The notes: generated by a model not told the origin, from the letters alone. 64,000 bases of DNA from Liolophura sinensis (GCF_032854445.1 NC_088304.1:32108810-32172809); one strand, 5' to 3'; shown: positions 50,076 to 63,624, counted from the first letter of the stretch. Numbers and translations: made by a program.

Positions 50076-50689
50076 TCTTCTGGTCATTTTAAGGTATGAC
50101 TAGGCGAGTTCTGTTATACTGGCCATCTTGGTGAAGTCCACATTTTTCGTAGTTAAATTTTTCAAACCATTCACTAAGTAGATTTCTTTTGAATTGTTAG
50201 CCACACATCTATAAGAGTTTTGTTCAGATGTAGAATGAGAGATTGTTGAAAGAAAGTAGAGCGTCCATTTCATTTGAAATCTATGCGTCGAAACAGACCT
50301 TCGTATACAAGCCGCCAAGCAACAGGAATTGGTTGTCAATCAGAAAAACTTCCTGTGCAGGCTGGGTTTGACCAATCACCTTCAGGTCGTGTGATTCAAA
50401 AGATATGTCAATGTAACTTGACTCTTTACCGGGATCGCTTTATTTGGAACCAGAATGACCCTCTAATATAATTAGGATATGGGTCGTTTAAAAGAAGGCA
50501 GAAACGTCGATTCTATTTCAAAATGTGTATACTGACAACGGGTAGAGTCTGTGCGTCGAAAGAGACATTTCTATACCAGTTATCAGCCAAAAATATCGCA
50601 TTTGGGCTTTGATTGAAACTGTTCATATATCCAACGCTTTCATCTAATTCAACACAATGAAAATACTGTCCCTGGCCCTTACATCAGAT

Positions 50690-51025
50690 ACCGGCCCGGA
50701 TGGCACAGTTGGCAGAGCGTCTGCTTCGGGACCGGTAGATCCAGGATCAATCCTTGATCGAGTCACACTTAAGACTTTAAAAAAGAGGAAGTTGTAACTT
50801 CCTCGCTTGGCGTTCAGCATGAAGGGGATATTGCAATGACTGGTTGGCCCCGTATCAGTATAATGTCTCTAGCGGGGCGGCTTACTTGCCTTCGGTAAGT
50901 CGTCTTATTGAAGCAGCACTAGATAAAAGAGTGGTGGAAATCCGTCCTGCAACAAGGAGGCACATTACACATACATGGACCCTAAGGATTCCTTCGTCGT
51001 CATACGACCTTAAACCCCAAGTGAT
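50690..51025 (+). mobile_element. Full-length tRNA-derived SINE of the gttaaaccccaag family
   Basis: A tRNA-like head 'ggcccggatggcacagttgg' then 'gatccaggatcaatcc' (A and B box positions), the conserved 'cttgccttcggtaagtcgtc' middle, and a 'ccttaaaccccaag' end. Confidence 0.88.
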
Positions 51026-52625
51026 GGCGTTTGATCGAATAACCTTGGTACACTTTTTATTCAAAATTACTTGTGACATTGGTTGAAACCATGAAATCGA
51101 CACCTACTTCATCCCTCCACTTCCATCTTTAGACTGGGCAAAACTTGTTCAAATACTTCTACTACTATTCCCAATTTTTCGTCTCACCCGACTCGGGGTC
51201 GAACCAGATTTCCCGTTAACCAGAAATGAGCCCTCCATTAACCAGTCAGCATTTCCCAGTCATGGTTATTTGATCAATGGTAACAGTATTTTGTGGGTAT
51301 GACTTCTTGTACCCCCTCGTTAGTTTCCGTACGGAATGCCTCTTTCCGATCGTAGACTAATCTTTATAGGCTCTAGCTAATTGCTGCCTATCACATGTAT
51401 CATCGTTCATGATGTTTACGTGTACCACTCTTCCCATTTTCATCTTGTCAATCATTGTTATTGACATGTGTTGATTTCAGGTCGCCCTGGGATCAATATA
51501 AACACATTTGTCTAGCCGTACTCGTTGGAATGATTAATGCGTTGAGAGGAAACTGTCTCCCATTGGAGAAATATTCTCTGTGGGCGGAGCAGTATACATG
51601 AATCAGTTGTCTCGTAGTCGACGTGTCAATCACATCTGTCGGAAACTCTTTTGGAATGAGCCTCGGTGCAACAGTTAGCCATATATCATTATAAACATTA
51701 CATGCCATTTCTCCACCGGTGTGTCTTAAAAAATGCGTTCATTTGGAGAGTCTGTGGGTTATTAATATTCAGCATGGAACAACAATAAGCGTGGAAGACC
51801 CGCAGAGGCGTACAACCAATTGGCTTCTTCCCTAGCTTGGCTTCTTGTACATTTCTGCAGCAATGCAACAATGTCTACCACTTTATACAGTAAACCTCTG
51901 CATTTTGTCTACATGCGTTTTGTCTACTAACAGAAAAGGAATACCTTTACAGCTTAGGTCCCACAGACCTAATCCAGAGACCATGGATGTGATTACAATA
52001 CAGAATGAAGAGTAATTCCAGGCGACTGACGCCAGTTAAATTGCAATTAACATCTATGCATTTTCTTTCTTATCTATTTCTGCTTAAGCCATAGGCTAGG
52101 GGTGCGTAAGTTGCCACTGTTGAAGAACTGACATCGACTAGTTGGAATAAAAACCCTAACTGAGGTAAATTGACAAGAGGCCGTATTTCATCGGTTACAT
52201 GTGACCATTTGTCAATAAGCCGATTTTGCCCTGGATTTACTCTCTAAGCCGCAGTCTTTAATATTCTAACGGGTCTTATTTTCTCACAGTGGATATAGCT
52301 TAGCCATCAATATTATGACTAAACTTTAAAACTATACATAGCTCGATGGGGTGTTGGTAGTTATTTTATATTTATCTGTACATTTGATTGGCGTTTTTGC
52401 GCCTCTCCAATTGTTTGTTAACGTTGTTTGTTAAGGTTCAGTTTTTTGGTTTTGCAAGATTTCTGGCATTGCATAACAAAAAGAAAAAGAAAAAGCACTT
52501 CCCAAGTTACCACACAAACCTCCTAGGGTTAGGCACCAGTCACTACAGTCACTACAACACTTGACAGCTCCGTGAGAGAAGTGATATAATATTTCATATC
52601 ATTTCCTTATTATGAATAGTGTTTA
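51025..52625. other. Non-coding stretch, nothing recognised
   Basis: No array, gene motif or clear transposon. Confidence 0.4.
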
Positions 52626-52629
52626 ATAA

Positions 52630-52925
52630 TGCAACATACACCTAAGACTTCAAAAAAAGAGGAAGTTGTAGTCTCCTCACTTGGGGTTCAAAACTAAGGG
52701 GAAGTGCAACGACTTGTTAATCCATATCTGTATAATTTCTCAGGTGGGTCGGCTTACTTGCCTTCGGTAAGTCGTCTCACGGAAGCAACACAAGATTAAA
52801 GAGCGGTGGAAATCCGTCTTGCAACAGGGAAGCACACTACATGCACTCTGAGGATTCCTCGTTGTCATATGAATGAACAATTGTTAAGTGCGACGTTTAA
52901 CCCCAAGCACGCATCCACTCACTCA
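52630..52925 (+). mobile_element. SINE of the gttaaaccccaag family, head truncated
   Basis: 'cacctaagacttcaaaaaaa', 'cttgccttcggtaagtcgtc', 'gtggaaatccgtcttgcaac', 'cgacgtttaaccccaagc', followed by actcactc. Confidence 0.85.
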
Positions 52926-55404
52926 TCATTGGGTTTTTTTTTCCTTAATTTTCTGTTAAACACTACCTTAAATCGTGTCAACTGGCTACGAGGTTCTGTT
53001 ACATTGTTTTACTGCTGCTTAACCTCCTTCATGTGCACAAGAATTTTCACTTTTGCAATGAATGAGGAGTTAGAATAAAGCCGTATCTGATGTAAATTGA
53101 GATCACACTCTGTTTTTACAATCTATGAGACTTTGGGAACTTGTAGGTTCTTTTGGAAATATGTCGTGCGATTATCGACGTGGAACACCATTCATGGTTG
53201 AGTGGTTTACCAATTTCGGATTTAGTGGCGTTTAGATTTGTCGAGATTTAATTATGTTGCTCGAAATACGATGCACCTTTACCGGAAAGGCACGTCCACT
53301 GCAAGTCCTTGGTTTTCATATGTTACCATGGTGAATTAGGTGATAGTCCTTTTCACTTGTAACCTTTATTCAGATCTCTGTAAGACAAATCGTCTTCGCT
53401 ATCAAACTGACATTTTGTCACGCATCACCATTAGTTACCAATATTGATATGTTGGGCTTTTCATATTATTCTAATTTCTACTTTAAGATATAACCTTAAT
53501 AAATGAAGTTTATGTTATCTCTAACAGTATTTTATCTCACGGCAGTATGGTTTTAGAGCTGGATATTAGGTAATTCTGTTACAAAACGCAATGTATTCTA
53601 TTAGCGGGAACGGTAGCATAGGCTGTGTTACTGCGTGAAGTTCTAGTCGCTTGTTTGTACAGCTATTTTAAAACAAATTACTCCCCACGTCCATTGTCCA
53701 GCATGCCATTTATTTTTAATTTTTTTTTTAATAATAATGACGTTGCTCGAAGCAATGAGTTTTGGTAACGGAACCAAATTTATGGATTTAATAATTATGA
53801 ATAAGAAAAAAATATCCGAAGGTGCATTTTCTTTGCAATAATATGGACTTCCAGTATATCGAGGTTGTGGTGTTACGTGTCACTAACTAAGGGCACCTTT
53901 GGTAGCAAGTATGACTGATTTTTCAGGGAACTCAACATAAGCGTGATGTTAAAAGAAATAGATTATAGTACTATTGCCTATTCTTGATTTCTCTTTTACT
54001 AACTTGAAGGAATCTGGAATGATGGACGATGGGGACTGTAGCAAAATAGAAAAAATGTTCCACCACTTTTACGACCACGTGGTAAGATGGCTAGTACACT
54101 TGTAGAAATGATTGGCTCAGTGGTGTGCTACAAGTAAACAAGTATAGGTTAGGCGGTGTGCTACAGGCAAACAATTATAGGCTCACTGGTCTGTTACAGG
54201 CAAACGATAGGATACTGGCAGAAGTCCAAAGTGGGATGTATTACGTCATTTCAATGACGCTGGACATTCCACTGCAGCGTCAACAGCGCGATGTTACAAT
54301 GTGTAGACCAAATACGTCACAGATGTAACCGCTACACGCAACATGTTTGGCGTCGTGTAACAAAAGACTTGTGAAGTGCAAGTCCTAATTCACACTAGCG
54401 CCACCTGTTATGAGAAGAACCCCCGCCGGTATCCCACTGAAAAGAAGCAAACGTCCAGTTACGTCTAAAATAGTTGGCTGCTCCACGTCTGGTTTATTCA
54501 CTAGGACCTGCTTCGAGCAAAATGTAATTTCACATGCCAGCAAAACTTTTCATATTATTTCACTAAACAAAAGAGGTGGCTTTCGTGTTAGTAGTTGGTA
54601 GCTGGAAGCTAAGCAGATGCTATAGCTGTAGCGACCGTTTGACCTTAACAAGAGATATCTAAGCGACTTGAGGTCAGCCGCTTTCATGCATGCTGTACAC
54701 TGCAGTTAGATTGTCAGATTTGGACGTTTTGCCTAGATTTCAAGTGGATATACGCCTTCTTCGTTTGAAATTGTGCATGAATAAATTTATTTTTGTGCGT
54801 CACCCCACAACAACAGTGTCATGCGATCGCCGATACCCGAGGGGCTGGATCAAATCCGGCGTTGAACAGTGGAATTTTAGATTCAACACTTTTTAGTTCG
54901 TGAAGACCTGGCGACATAAGGTTGACAACACTACAGAGTTCATGAAGCCGTTTGCAAAGCCATACGTTAATTTGACATCACTTGCTTTCCATCAATATAT
55001 GACAAGTAAGACTATTCATCAATCCGGTACTCTGCCCCCCCCCCCAACCGCCATCGCATAAGTGAAAATTGTTTGCTTTATGCCTTAAAGGACATTTAAA
55101 TAAATACAAAGTTATCAGTTTATAGGGCAAATTTAAATGCTTGTGGTAATATGAGTTCTTTTAATTAGGTATGTTACGATTTGCTAAAGAATCATTGCTG
55201 TGTCTGAATAAGATAGATCGCAATTTTCAGTGCGCATCTCCGAGATTTCTTCACGTTGAGACAAACAAGCCCATGTGGCTGGGTTAAATCATTATAACCC
55301 TCGGCAATCATACACATTTCAGCAAACTCTCGTGCATTTTATACGAGTCTTTGTGACAGCAAAGACTTTAATTGGACCCAAACACAGTTTCCAGTCGATC
55401 TGGG
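52926..55404. other. Non-coding stretch, nothing recognised
   Basis: A few diverged words near 54125-54200 repeat 'gctacaagtaaacaagtata' two to three times. A possible tRNA-like B box lies near 54845. Otherwise unclassified. Confidence 0.4.
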
Positions 55405-55560
55405 TTGAATAATTGGTAATTGGTGTTTTACGTCGTACTCAAGAATATTTCACTTATACAGCGGCGGCCAAGATTATGGTGGGGGGAAAACCGGGCAGAT
55501 CCCGGAAGGAACCCACGACCATCCGCATTTTGCTGAAGGACCTTCCCGCGAACTATATTT
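55405..55560 (-). mobile_element. SINE 3' half, reversed
   Basis: 'attggtgttttacgtcgtac', 'aagaatatttcacttataca', 'ccaagattatggtgggggga', 'cccacgaccatccgcat'. Confidence 0.85.
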
Positions 55561-56464
55561 CGCTGCTTGCGCTTGAGAAACAGCTGATGAATGGTGGGAT
55601 CTTAACGCGGTTTGGTTGAAATTGCCTTTAAAATATTACAACATCGGAGAGTTCTGTAAAAAGACAACAATGTCTTTGATAGTAATTATTTTAGAGTTGC
55701 TTGGATGTATGAAAATAGTCATTGGGTCATTACCAACAATGATTATCGAAATCGTAGTTTTTAAATACGGAGTTTCCCTTTCAAGGTGTGGCCATTTCTT
55801 GAAGCAGCCGTTTACTGTTAGATTTCTCATGATTCAGTCCACAATTTCCACCCATAAGTTTGGCATGTTCCTCCAACAGGTGGCGCGAGCGTCTACAGAT
55901 GACGTAACATGTGTACTGTGCCGTGGAGACTAGCTATAGCGAAGTTGTCATACTTCCAGGTTATGGACTTCTGCTTAAACATTTTTCAGTAGGGAGTAAT
56001 TCACAAATGTAAAGAATTGATAAGTAAGCTATGTAAAGCACATTAACATACCATGTGCATTTCCTAAGTATGTAAATGTGTCAAACTAAAAGTTTTCATC
56101 ATTAAAAGGCAAAGAAAACACTAACATAAAATAAACACTGCCCATAAAATAATTCGCCATTCTCTTAGAATTTTTCAACATAGTAAATGCATTAGTAATT
56201 TTGCTTTTTACGATTCCCTTTTCTGACCATATTAAGACCAGTGACGTCACATCAAATGTTTGCCGCATACAGATTGCATTGGTTCATTATTGGAAATCCA
56301 CATACATATTGTAGGATGAAAGCATTCGCCGAATGCACTGTTTCAAGCCAAAAATATTGCTTTGACGTCAATGAAAAATCTCGAGAAATAAATCGAACTA
56401 TTTTCACAGACAGTGTTTAATGGTCCTTCATCCGATATATACTTTGTATTAGCGCTCTCTTTAT

Positions 56465-56605
56465 TTATTTATTTGAGTGGTGTTTTACGCCGTCCTCAAG
56501 AATATTTCACTTTACAAGACCGTGGCCAGCATTAGGAAACCGGGCAGAGCCCAGGGGAAACTCATGACCATCCACAGGTTGCTGGAGGACCTTCCCACGT
56601 ACGTA
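56465..56605 (-). mobile_element. SINE 3' half, reversed
   Basis: 'gtgttttacgccgtcctcaa', 'atatttcacttta', 'aaaccgggcagagccc', 'ccatccacaggttgctgg'. Confidence 0.85.
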
Positions 56606-56609
56606 GTGT

Positions 56610-59600
56610 TTTCTTTGCTTTCAATGTACACATAAAAGATTTGATTATTCGCACATTCTTCGTATTCAGGTATTACTTATGTAACGAGGGGACATTCTAT
56701 TTTATCGGAAAAGCCCTGTTTACGACAACACGTTCCGATTTCCGGGTGTAGAGACATGACCAAATGGACTTGTTTTCCTCACTTTATTTATAGATATTCC
56801 TGTGGCTGGCCAAGCTGAAGATTCCCTTAGCAGATAACGGTAAAAATCGTGCATAGATCCTCGATTTATTGACAATTTTACGTCCATCCCGTGGTTTATA
56901 ACTGGCGGAGGTTATCTATCACATTGGGCCAATAGCATTAAATAGTATTTAGGCAAAGCGAAGCAATTACTGAGGAATCAAGTGGTGGCCAGGGCTCGCT
57001 GGTTACGGGACTGCGGACTTGATAGCGATCCGAAACCGGATTTGTAGGGATCAAGAAAGAAGGCTGCAATCAGTGAAGGTTTCATCATACAAATCCTTTA
57101 TTTCTACAGACCGAGTTCTGACGGCCTAATTAGTAAACATGGAACTGCCTCGTCGCTCTCGGCCATCGACGATTGATGAATATTCATGAGGCCCTTGACG
57201 ATATGACCAGCGACAGGCACCATAGACCCGTGAAGTCATATCGTAGTGTTTCTAGGCCACATACTGTTTAGGTGGACAGCGAACGAGTGACAATTGGCAG
57301 TAACCTTCTACCTACAGACCTTCCTATAACTAGCTCTCTACAGACATACAGTCAGTATAACGTAGGAAATAATAATAAAAAATGTATATAGAATAACAAC
57401 AAATGGTATAACGTACCAATAATCTAGTCTGATCACAGATGTACGCGGGTATATAATTATTATTCATATGTATACAGTAATATCAATACATCTCTAAAGT
57501 CTAACCCGCTACAAGGCGTTTTCCAGTTTAAAACGCCAATACCAATGTTTGTATATATAACGCCGTGGGTAATTTGTTCCATGTAATGTACAAGATGCGT
57601 GTAAAGACAATGCCGATGATATGGGTGATTTTTGTCTCGATTTAACCTGAATGTTTGGGAAATGGTGGCAAAGACGGTGAGGAAGATATTTAGGATGTAA
57701 TGTCTTGCTTTGCTAAAGTCCAATACAACGTTACAACAAACAGCGATCACAATCTATATCAGTCTCGTGACCGAATCGTTCAGTCCTGCCCGCAAACCCG
57801 ATAACAACAGACGAATTTAACCACGTGGCCCTACACTGAGTACAGCCCAGTATCATATATGAAAGATCCGGTCACGTGAGGAGACATGCGTGTATAATCC
57901 ATCACCCGGGAGATCACGTGCAACATTATTTACCCGTGTAACTTATACATGATGACAATGGTAGTTGTCAGGGTGATATTTACATACAAGGGATCTTAAT
58001 TACACTTAAACACATCCTTAGGTAACATGACCAAGAGATGAATGTTGATTTTAATGTTTTACGTCATCAAAAGTTTATTATGAAACACAATACAACATGA
58101 AGAGTAAAGCATAAGTAGCGACAGTACTGTGTCTGTTGATAAAATTCGGTCCCATGCAATACCTGCATTCCGCTAGTTGAAAAAGTTCGTGAAAATTCAA
58201 AATGCAACTTCTCAGCGAGAGAAGGTGATATGTATAACTCCCGTCAAATGTTAACGTTATGGTGAGGGACGGAGGTCCCTTGAAAATTAACCTGACTATT
58301 TTTTTTTACACAGAACGTCTCATGTTTTTTTTTCTACAGGTGATCAAAGGTTGGACATTTGAGAAAGTAGTTCTTCGTAGAGTTGTGACTAACAGACCTG
58401 TTATAGTTTTGCTGTGTAGATGTATTATTAGACATATGTAATACTATTCATCTGGCTTTTGCGTTGACCACACTTCATTAAATAAAACGGGAGGTTGGAA
58501 GGGAATAAAGATTGCCTAAATCTGATGAAGGAATATGATTGAAAGCTGTTGCAGGTTGCGGTTGCTATCGTTTCAAGAGACCTTCAAACTGTTTTGAAAA
58601 CAACAGATTACCTTATTTACCCCATGGCCAATGTGCTCTTCTCCTATTATTGGTCAAAGGTTAAAGTAACGTTGATTATGGTTAATGTCTTACTACAAAC
58701 GGCTGAACATTGTCCAGTGTTTAGAATTGTGGTATTATAAAGACCTTGTTTTGTTCTTTGCGCTATGTCGCAAGTATCCATCGGGCAAAACAAACATATC
58801 AGAATCGCATATTACATCAAAACATTTTAATTAATTACCTTCAATGAGTATACAAACAGCAATTTATACGACCATGAAAGCTCTCTGACTGTTTGTCTGT
58901 TTCAAGAAAATCCCAACGATCAGCTACAAACAGCAAAGGCAATAAACGTTTGAGCGTAAAAACACAAAATTTTTCGGAATGATCAAGAAAAGTAATCTTA
59001 CAAAAGTTTACCTTGTATTTGTGCTCCATTTTCATCCAGAAGACGGGCCTGTAATACAGTTATCATAATACTGTGGGTAAAGGCTCAGTGTGCTAAACAG
59101 CACCGTTATTTTCCTTGAGCGTGCTGTGAATTACTACATGTATGTTCCAAAACCCAAATTTATGGTACAAAACTCAAATTTATGTTATCACAAAAAAAAG
59201 AAATTGGATAATTCAATAGCAAAAAGTATGACTACATAAAACAACACACGTCATAACAATGATAATATGTAAAGTTTCTAATTTCAACAGCAACATTCTA
59301 ATGCGAAACAAACTGATTTAACAATTAACAGTTAACAATGAACACAACATGAAGAATCGTCCATAACCACACCTTAACATGCTTATTTATCCGTCTTTTG
59401 ACAACTGCTTTTCTACAGTGATGATATACCGCGAAACTTTCAAAATGCCCCTGTAATATTTGCTCCCAGAGCGAATCCCAACATCTGATACTGCAGTCTA
59501 CTGCCAGTAAACATTTCCATAGGAGAAACCAGCGACGAATGGGTTAGCAATAATCACATGTTTAATAACGACTTACAACCACTAATATTCTAGAACCTAT

Positions 59601-60075
59601 AGTTCAATACAAGTATTATTGCATAGCTAGAACTTACAATAATCTACATATTTGTTTTTCCAGTTAACTATATAAAATATTCTGCAAAATGATTCGTGAC
59701 TGCTAATCATGAATATAAATAGACTCATGTGCAACCGAACTGTTTCGATCTCGTATATTCTCGTCACACGCGAAAAGATCTCGTGAAACGCCTCGCAGCC
59801 CAAGTGCACTAGTTTAAGGAAGCACATACAACACAAGAAGGCTGTTTGTATGTGCATATAAACGCCGAGCCATGGGGACGAAACAGTTCCCAGGACAACA
59901 AGCGTGATAATCATGGAAGACGAAATCACGCTTTAGAGCAAAATTTGCATGTTATCAAGATTGACTCGTGCTCATATATCGGTCCGAAGCCTAAAAAATT
60001 CACGTTGAGAAGCCAGATTTTGCATTACTGGAAGAGTATATAGATTGGCTGACTCATGACACATCCCCAGACGTA
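56610..60075. other. Non-coding stretch, nothing recognised
   Basis: No array or conserved coding motif. It could hold 5' untranslated exons of the peptidase or unrecognised small genes. Confidence 0.35.
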
Positions 60076-60079
60076 CGGA

Positions 60080-60660
60080 CGTACATCAGATAAATGCAAG
60101 GATCTTCAAGGGAAGGGTGTAAACACCTACAGAAGATGGACTTAAAAACTTTCGGGAGATGGAGGTAAAGACCTATAAGGGTTGGGTGTAAAGAGCTACA
60201 GGAGATGGAGGTAAAGACTTACAGAAAATGGAGGAGAACCTACAGATGGATGTAAAGACCTACACAAGATGGACGAGAACCTACATGAGATGGACGTAAA
60301 GACCTACAGAAGATGGAGGAAAACCAACAGCAGATGGACGTAAAGACCTACAGGAGATGGCAGTAAAGACCTACAGGATATGGACGAGAACCCACAGAAA
60401 TTGGACGAAAACTAGCAGGCGATGGACGTAAAGACCTACAGAAGATGGACGTAAAGACCTACATGAGATGAACGTAAAGGCCTACAGGAGATGGACGAGA
60501 ACATACAGGAGATGGACGTAAAGACCTACAGGAGATGGACGTAAAGACCTACAGAAGATGGACAAGAACCTACAGGAGATGGACGAAAATCTACAGCACA
60601 TGAACGAGAACCTACAGGAAATGGACGTAAGGACCTACAGAACATGGACGTGAGAAGCGT
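60080..60660 (+). repeat. About 21-22 bp minisatellite, about 26 copies
   Basis: 'gatggacgtaaagacctaca' and 'gatggacgagaacctacag' alternate. It lies just downstream of the SLC6 gene. Confidence 0.93.
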
Positions 60661-60893
60661 GTCTGGTCTTCAATTTACCGACATCAGCCTATCCAGCCAC
60701 CCTATTTTCTTTACAAAAAGATACTTGGGTAACAATGTAGCTAGTTCATATCTATCATATAGATTTATCGCGTGACAATCGGCTTTTGCACCAGAGTATC
60801 ATTATTGCCATCAACATATTTACAAAATCTTGCATGACAATAATTTGATACATTTGACCCTGTGGTCGCTTTGGCTAGGATGAACATTTTCTT

Positions 60894-60899
60894 TTTATT
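60894..60899 (-). promoter_or_regulatory. Candidate polyadenylation signal for the SLC6 gene
   Basis: AATAAA on the minus strand about 520 bases after the SLC6 stop. A hexamer alone is weak evidence in AT-rich DNA. Confidence 0.25.
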
Positions 60900-61421
60900 A
60901 TAAGACGTCATGTCTTGTAACAAATCAGTACGCAAAAAATCACATCGTTTCAACTGTGACCTGTATTTCTCCTTTTTCACGTTTTTGTCCAGTTTTCCAT
61001 CTTCTACCTTTGTTAGCAGAAAATAACACATGAGAAGAACGGGGAGACAGAAAAGCTCATTCTCAAACAATCAACCAATAACAACGTTTTCTGTCAATCG
61101 AGCAGCTTAACATGACGTCATAGTTGTCCTTTTCGTCTTATTTTCCAGAGCTGAAGTTCCAAGCCTCCTCTCGTTTATAACGCTGTCAACAAATCTGATG
61201 GCTACAAACCGGTTTACTTGGGTAGAGCTCATTTCGCGGTTTCTCTATATTGTGACCTTAATAACAACTGAGCGTGTCCCCAACGCACGAAAACGCACCC
61301 ATCCTGACAAGAAATAGAAGAAGTTCCTTTAGCATGAGGTCTCGTGGAAAATGGCCATCCGATAAGAAAATCTCATTCGCACTTCAAGGGAATAACCGGA
61401 AGTCCTGAGTCGTGCGCAGGC

Positions 61422-61490
61422 TTACAAGTACACCGGAAGTTCGGGCTCTATTTTCGGGACCTCTTCGGGTACAATGGACTGTGTTATTCT
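61422..61490 (-). CDS. SLC6 transporter terminal coding exon
   Basis: Acceptor ttttgtacag, 22 codons, stop TAA at 61424-61422. It continues KGSLKE as RITQSIVPEEVPKIEPELPV and ends YL; 'KERI..SI.PE' is common in SLC6 tails. The terminal V-Y-L fits a class II PDZ ligand (hydrophobic-x-hydrophobic); whether it binds a PDZ protein is inference. Confidence 0.88.
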   Translation of the reverse strand, partial: RITQSIVPEEVPKIEPELPVYL

Positions 61491-62869
61491 CTGTACAAAA
61501 CATAAGACCACACACATATGTAATTTAGTTCTTAAAATACAAGTCGTCTGAGATATTGACATATGTTGGATTGACTTAATATATCTTTGGCTGAAAGTTA
61601 GTCTGTTGTACGGTTTAACTAGTGAATGAATGAATGCTTAAGGCTCCATATCACATAGAAACTAAAGTAGTTAATAGAGTTAACAGAAGATGATTACAGT
61701 GTAACATGCTCCGTTACTTTCTATTGAATTTCAGCAGAGAAAGTACTGCAGACGACAACCGGAGCAGATTTCATTTTGTAAAACACGAACACAATAGCTC
61801 AGGACGAGCTGAGAGTAGCTAAAACCAGTGGAAAACCAGAACACATAGAAGAGCCACTAGATCTGAACTTACCAATACTGTATTTACTTATGTACTGGTG
61901 TTTTGTGTTGTACTCAAGAATATCTCACTTTTACAATGGTGAACAGCATTGTGGAGCAGAGTCTGCAGGAAACCCACCCCGTCCGCAGCCACAGGCAGAC
62001 CTTCCCTTGAACGTTTAGATATTGGGTTGGGGAGGGTATACTCATGGTGTTTAACAAAAATGGCGGCGTTCGATATATGAGGAGTTCCGATCAAAAAGAA
62101 ACTGAGATATATATTTGCTTAACGACAATTTATGAACTGATTTCATTCATTCCGTGAAAACTGTTAACTGCTTCTCTTTGCATGAATCCATCCTAATTTC
62201 TTACTCTAATACTTAATTCTTACTTAATTCTTTGGCGGTCAGCATAGTTATTCAACACCTAGAACATTGCTTTCGTCTTTTTGTCATCACTGAAAGCACT
62301 GGTCTTCTTATCCATACGCCTTACAGCGCATGCGTCGCTCTCTACTTACGCTTTACATCAATGCCACCTATAGTAATTTTTGTACAAAAATCTTGAACAA
62401 CGCCAAGGTCAATGGGGTCACATGAGGCAGGAAGTTAAGAAAGAAGATAAGCAATCCATTTCACCCTTTGTTTCTAATAGTACTTTATAGATGTACACAT
62501 GCATTCTCTTTATCCAAAGTATGTAAAACATCGTTCTAACCAAAACCTGAAACAATTTTATTGATGAATCGTGATTAAATTGTTCCGCGCGAGTACACAA
62601 GGTCAAGTTTGTCCATTGGTGGCGGTGATGCAAAGCGAGCGCAGCGGCACATGTGTAAAAAGGAGTATGAATCCATCTTAATTTGTTATTTATCTTCGTT
62701 GTTAATTCTTTGTTAGTTTAGGCTGAACTTTGTTTTGGAAGTTGGTATAGTGATCATTGACCCGGAACGTGAGTTTTAGCTGTCAGACGATTTACAAATG
62801 CCTGTTTTGACGCGTAGATTATTTGTTGAATAAAATGTGAAAGAAAAAGTGCTTTGGTTCTGGACTCAC
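61491..62869. other. Last SLC6 intron
   Basis: 1379 bases between the two SLC6 exons. It holds one SINE fragment (61885-62005) and no array. Confidence 0.8.
61885..62005 (-). mobile_element. SINE 3' half, reversed, in the SLC6 intron
   Basis: 'tggtgttttgtgttgtactc', 'aagaatatctcactttta', 'ggaaacccaccccgtccgca'. Confidence 0.75.
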
Positions 62870-63043
62870 CTCTTTTAACGAGCCTTTTTGTACAAAGACC
62901 AGGCGGTAGAACATGTAAGATGGGATACAGACGAGAGAGGACGCAGAAATCATCCAACCGAGCCCTACGGCCCAATCTGGGAACGGGTCGTCCTTCCCGT
63001 ACAGTGGTGGGTTGTAAGATATGAAGGATAGGACGAAAAGCAA
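62870..63043 (-). CDS. SLC6 Na+/Cl- coupled transporter, penultimate coding exon (TM12)
   Basis: 58 codons, phase 0-0, acceptor tctcttccag, donor GAG|gtgagtcc. SLC6 proteins move neurotransmitters or amino acids into cells using Na+ and Cl- gradients. The peptide contains ISYNPPLYG, then FPDWAVGLGWMISASS, then VCIPSYMFYRLV and KGSLKE: the last extracellular loop (P-W-a...lGW), TM12 and the start of the cytoplasmic tail. The substrate (glycine, GABA, taurine or other) cannot be told from this piece. Upstream exons lie beyond the right edge. Confidence 0.93.
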
Positions 63044-63061
63044 CTGGAAGAGAAATTAAGT

Positions 63062-63560
63062 ATGTTGCAGTGTGGTGAGAACAGTTGATACCGTGTTGAT
63101 AACAGCTGATTCTGTGTTCAGGTATGTTGATACTGTGTTCAAAACAGTTGATACTGGGGTGAGAACAGTTGATATCGTGTTGAGGATAGCTAATACTGTG
63201 TTGATAACAGTTGATACCGTGTTGATGACAGTTGATACTGTGTTGATAACAGTTGATACTGGGGTGAGAACAGTTGATACTGGGATGAGAACAGTTGATA
63301 CCGTTGAGGACATTTGATACTGGGGTGAGAACAGCTGGTACTAGGATGAGGGTAGTTAATACTGTGCTCAGAACAGTTGATACTGTGCTGATAACAGTTG
63401 ATACTGGGGTGAGAATAGTTGATAATGGGATGAAAACAGTTGATACTGGGGTGAGAACAGTTTATACTGGGATGGAAACAGTTGATATTTGGGTCAGAAT
63501 AGTTTATATTCGGGTGATGACAGTGAATGCTGTGTACACAAATTGTACACATAAAAACGA
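63062..63560 (-). repeat. 22 bp minisatellite upstream of the SLC6 exon, flanked by acceptor copies
   Basis: 'acagttgatactggggtgag' and 'gttgatactgtgttgataac' variants, about 22 copies. On the gene strand units read ctgttctcacccc|ag, acceptor-like. Confidence 0.92.
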
Positions 63561-63574
63561 TGCCAAAATCACAC

Positions 63575-63621
63575 GAAAGATAGGACGAAAAGCAACTGGA
63601 AGAGAAGTTGAGCATGCTGCA
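63575..63621 (-). repeat. Duplicated acceptor region of the SLC6 exon
   Basis: 63575-63621 matches 63023-63069 at about 42 of 47 bases. It contains ctcttccag|TTGCTTTTCGTCCTATC, the real acceptor and first exonic bases. It sits 552 bp upstream, on the far side of the array. Confidence 0.9.
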
Positions 63622-63624
63622 TGT

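Noticed and set aside
50690-50770. tRNA gene
   Set aside because: The A and B box positions belong to a SINE head; the sequence does not fold into a proper tRNA and continues into the SINE body.
58990-59045. Small exon-like segment on the minus strand (RLLDENGAQIQ) between good splice signals
   Set aside because: It does not fit the SLC6 gene, which already terminates at 61422, and no other gene context supports it.
60765-61070. 101-codon minus-strand frame with a hydrophobic N-terminus
   Set aside because: It lies in the likely SLC6 3' UTR or just beyond. Signal-peptide-like start but no homology recognised and no splice support; kept only as a note.
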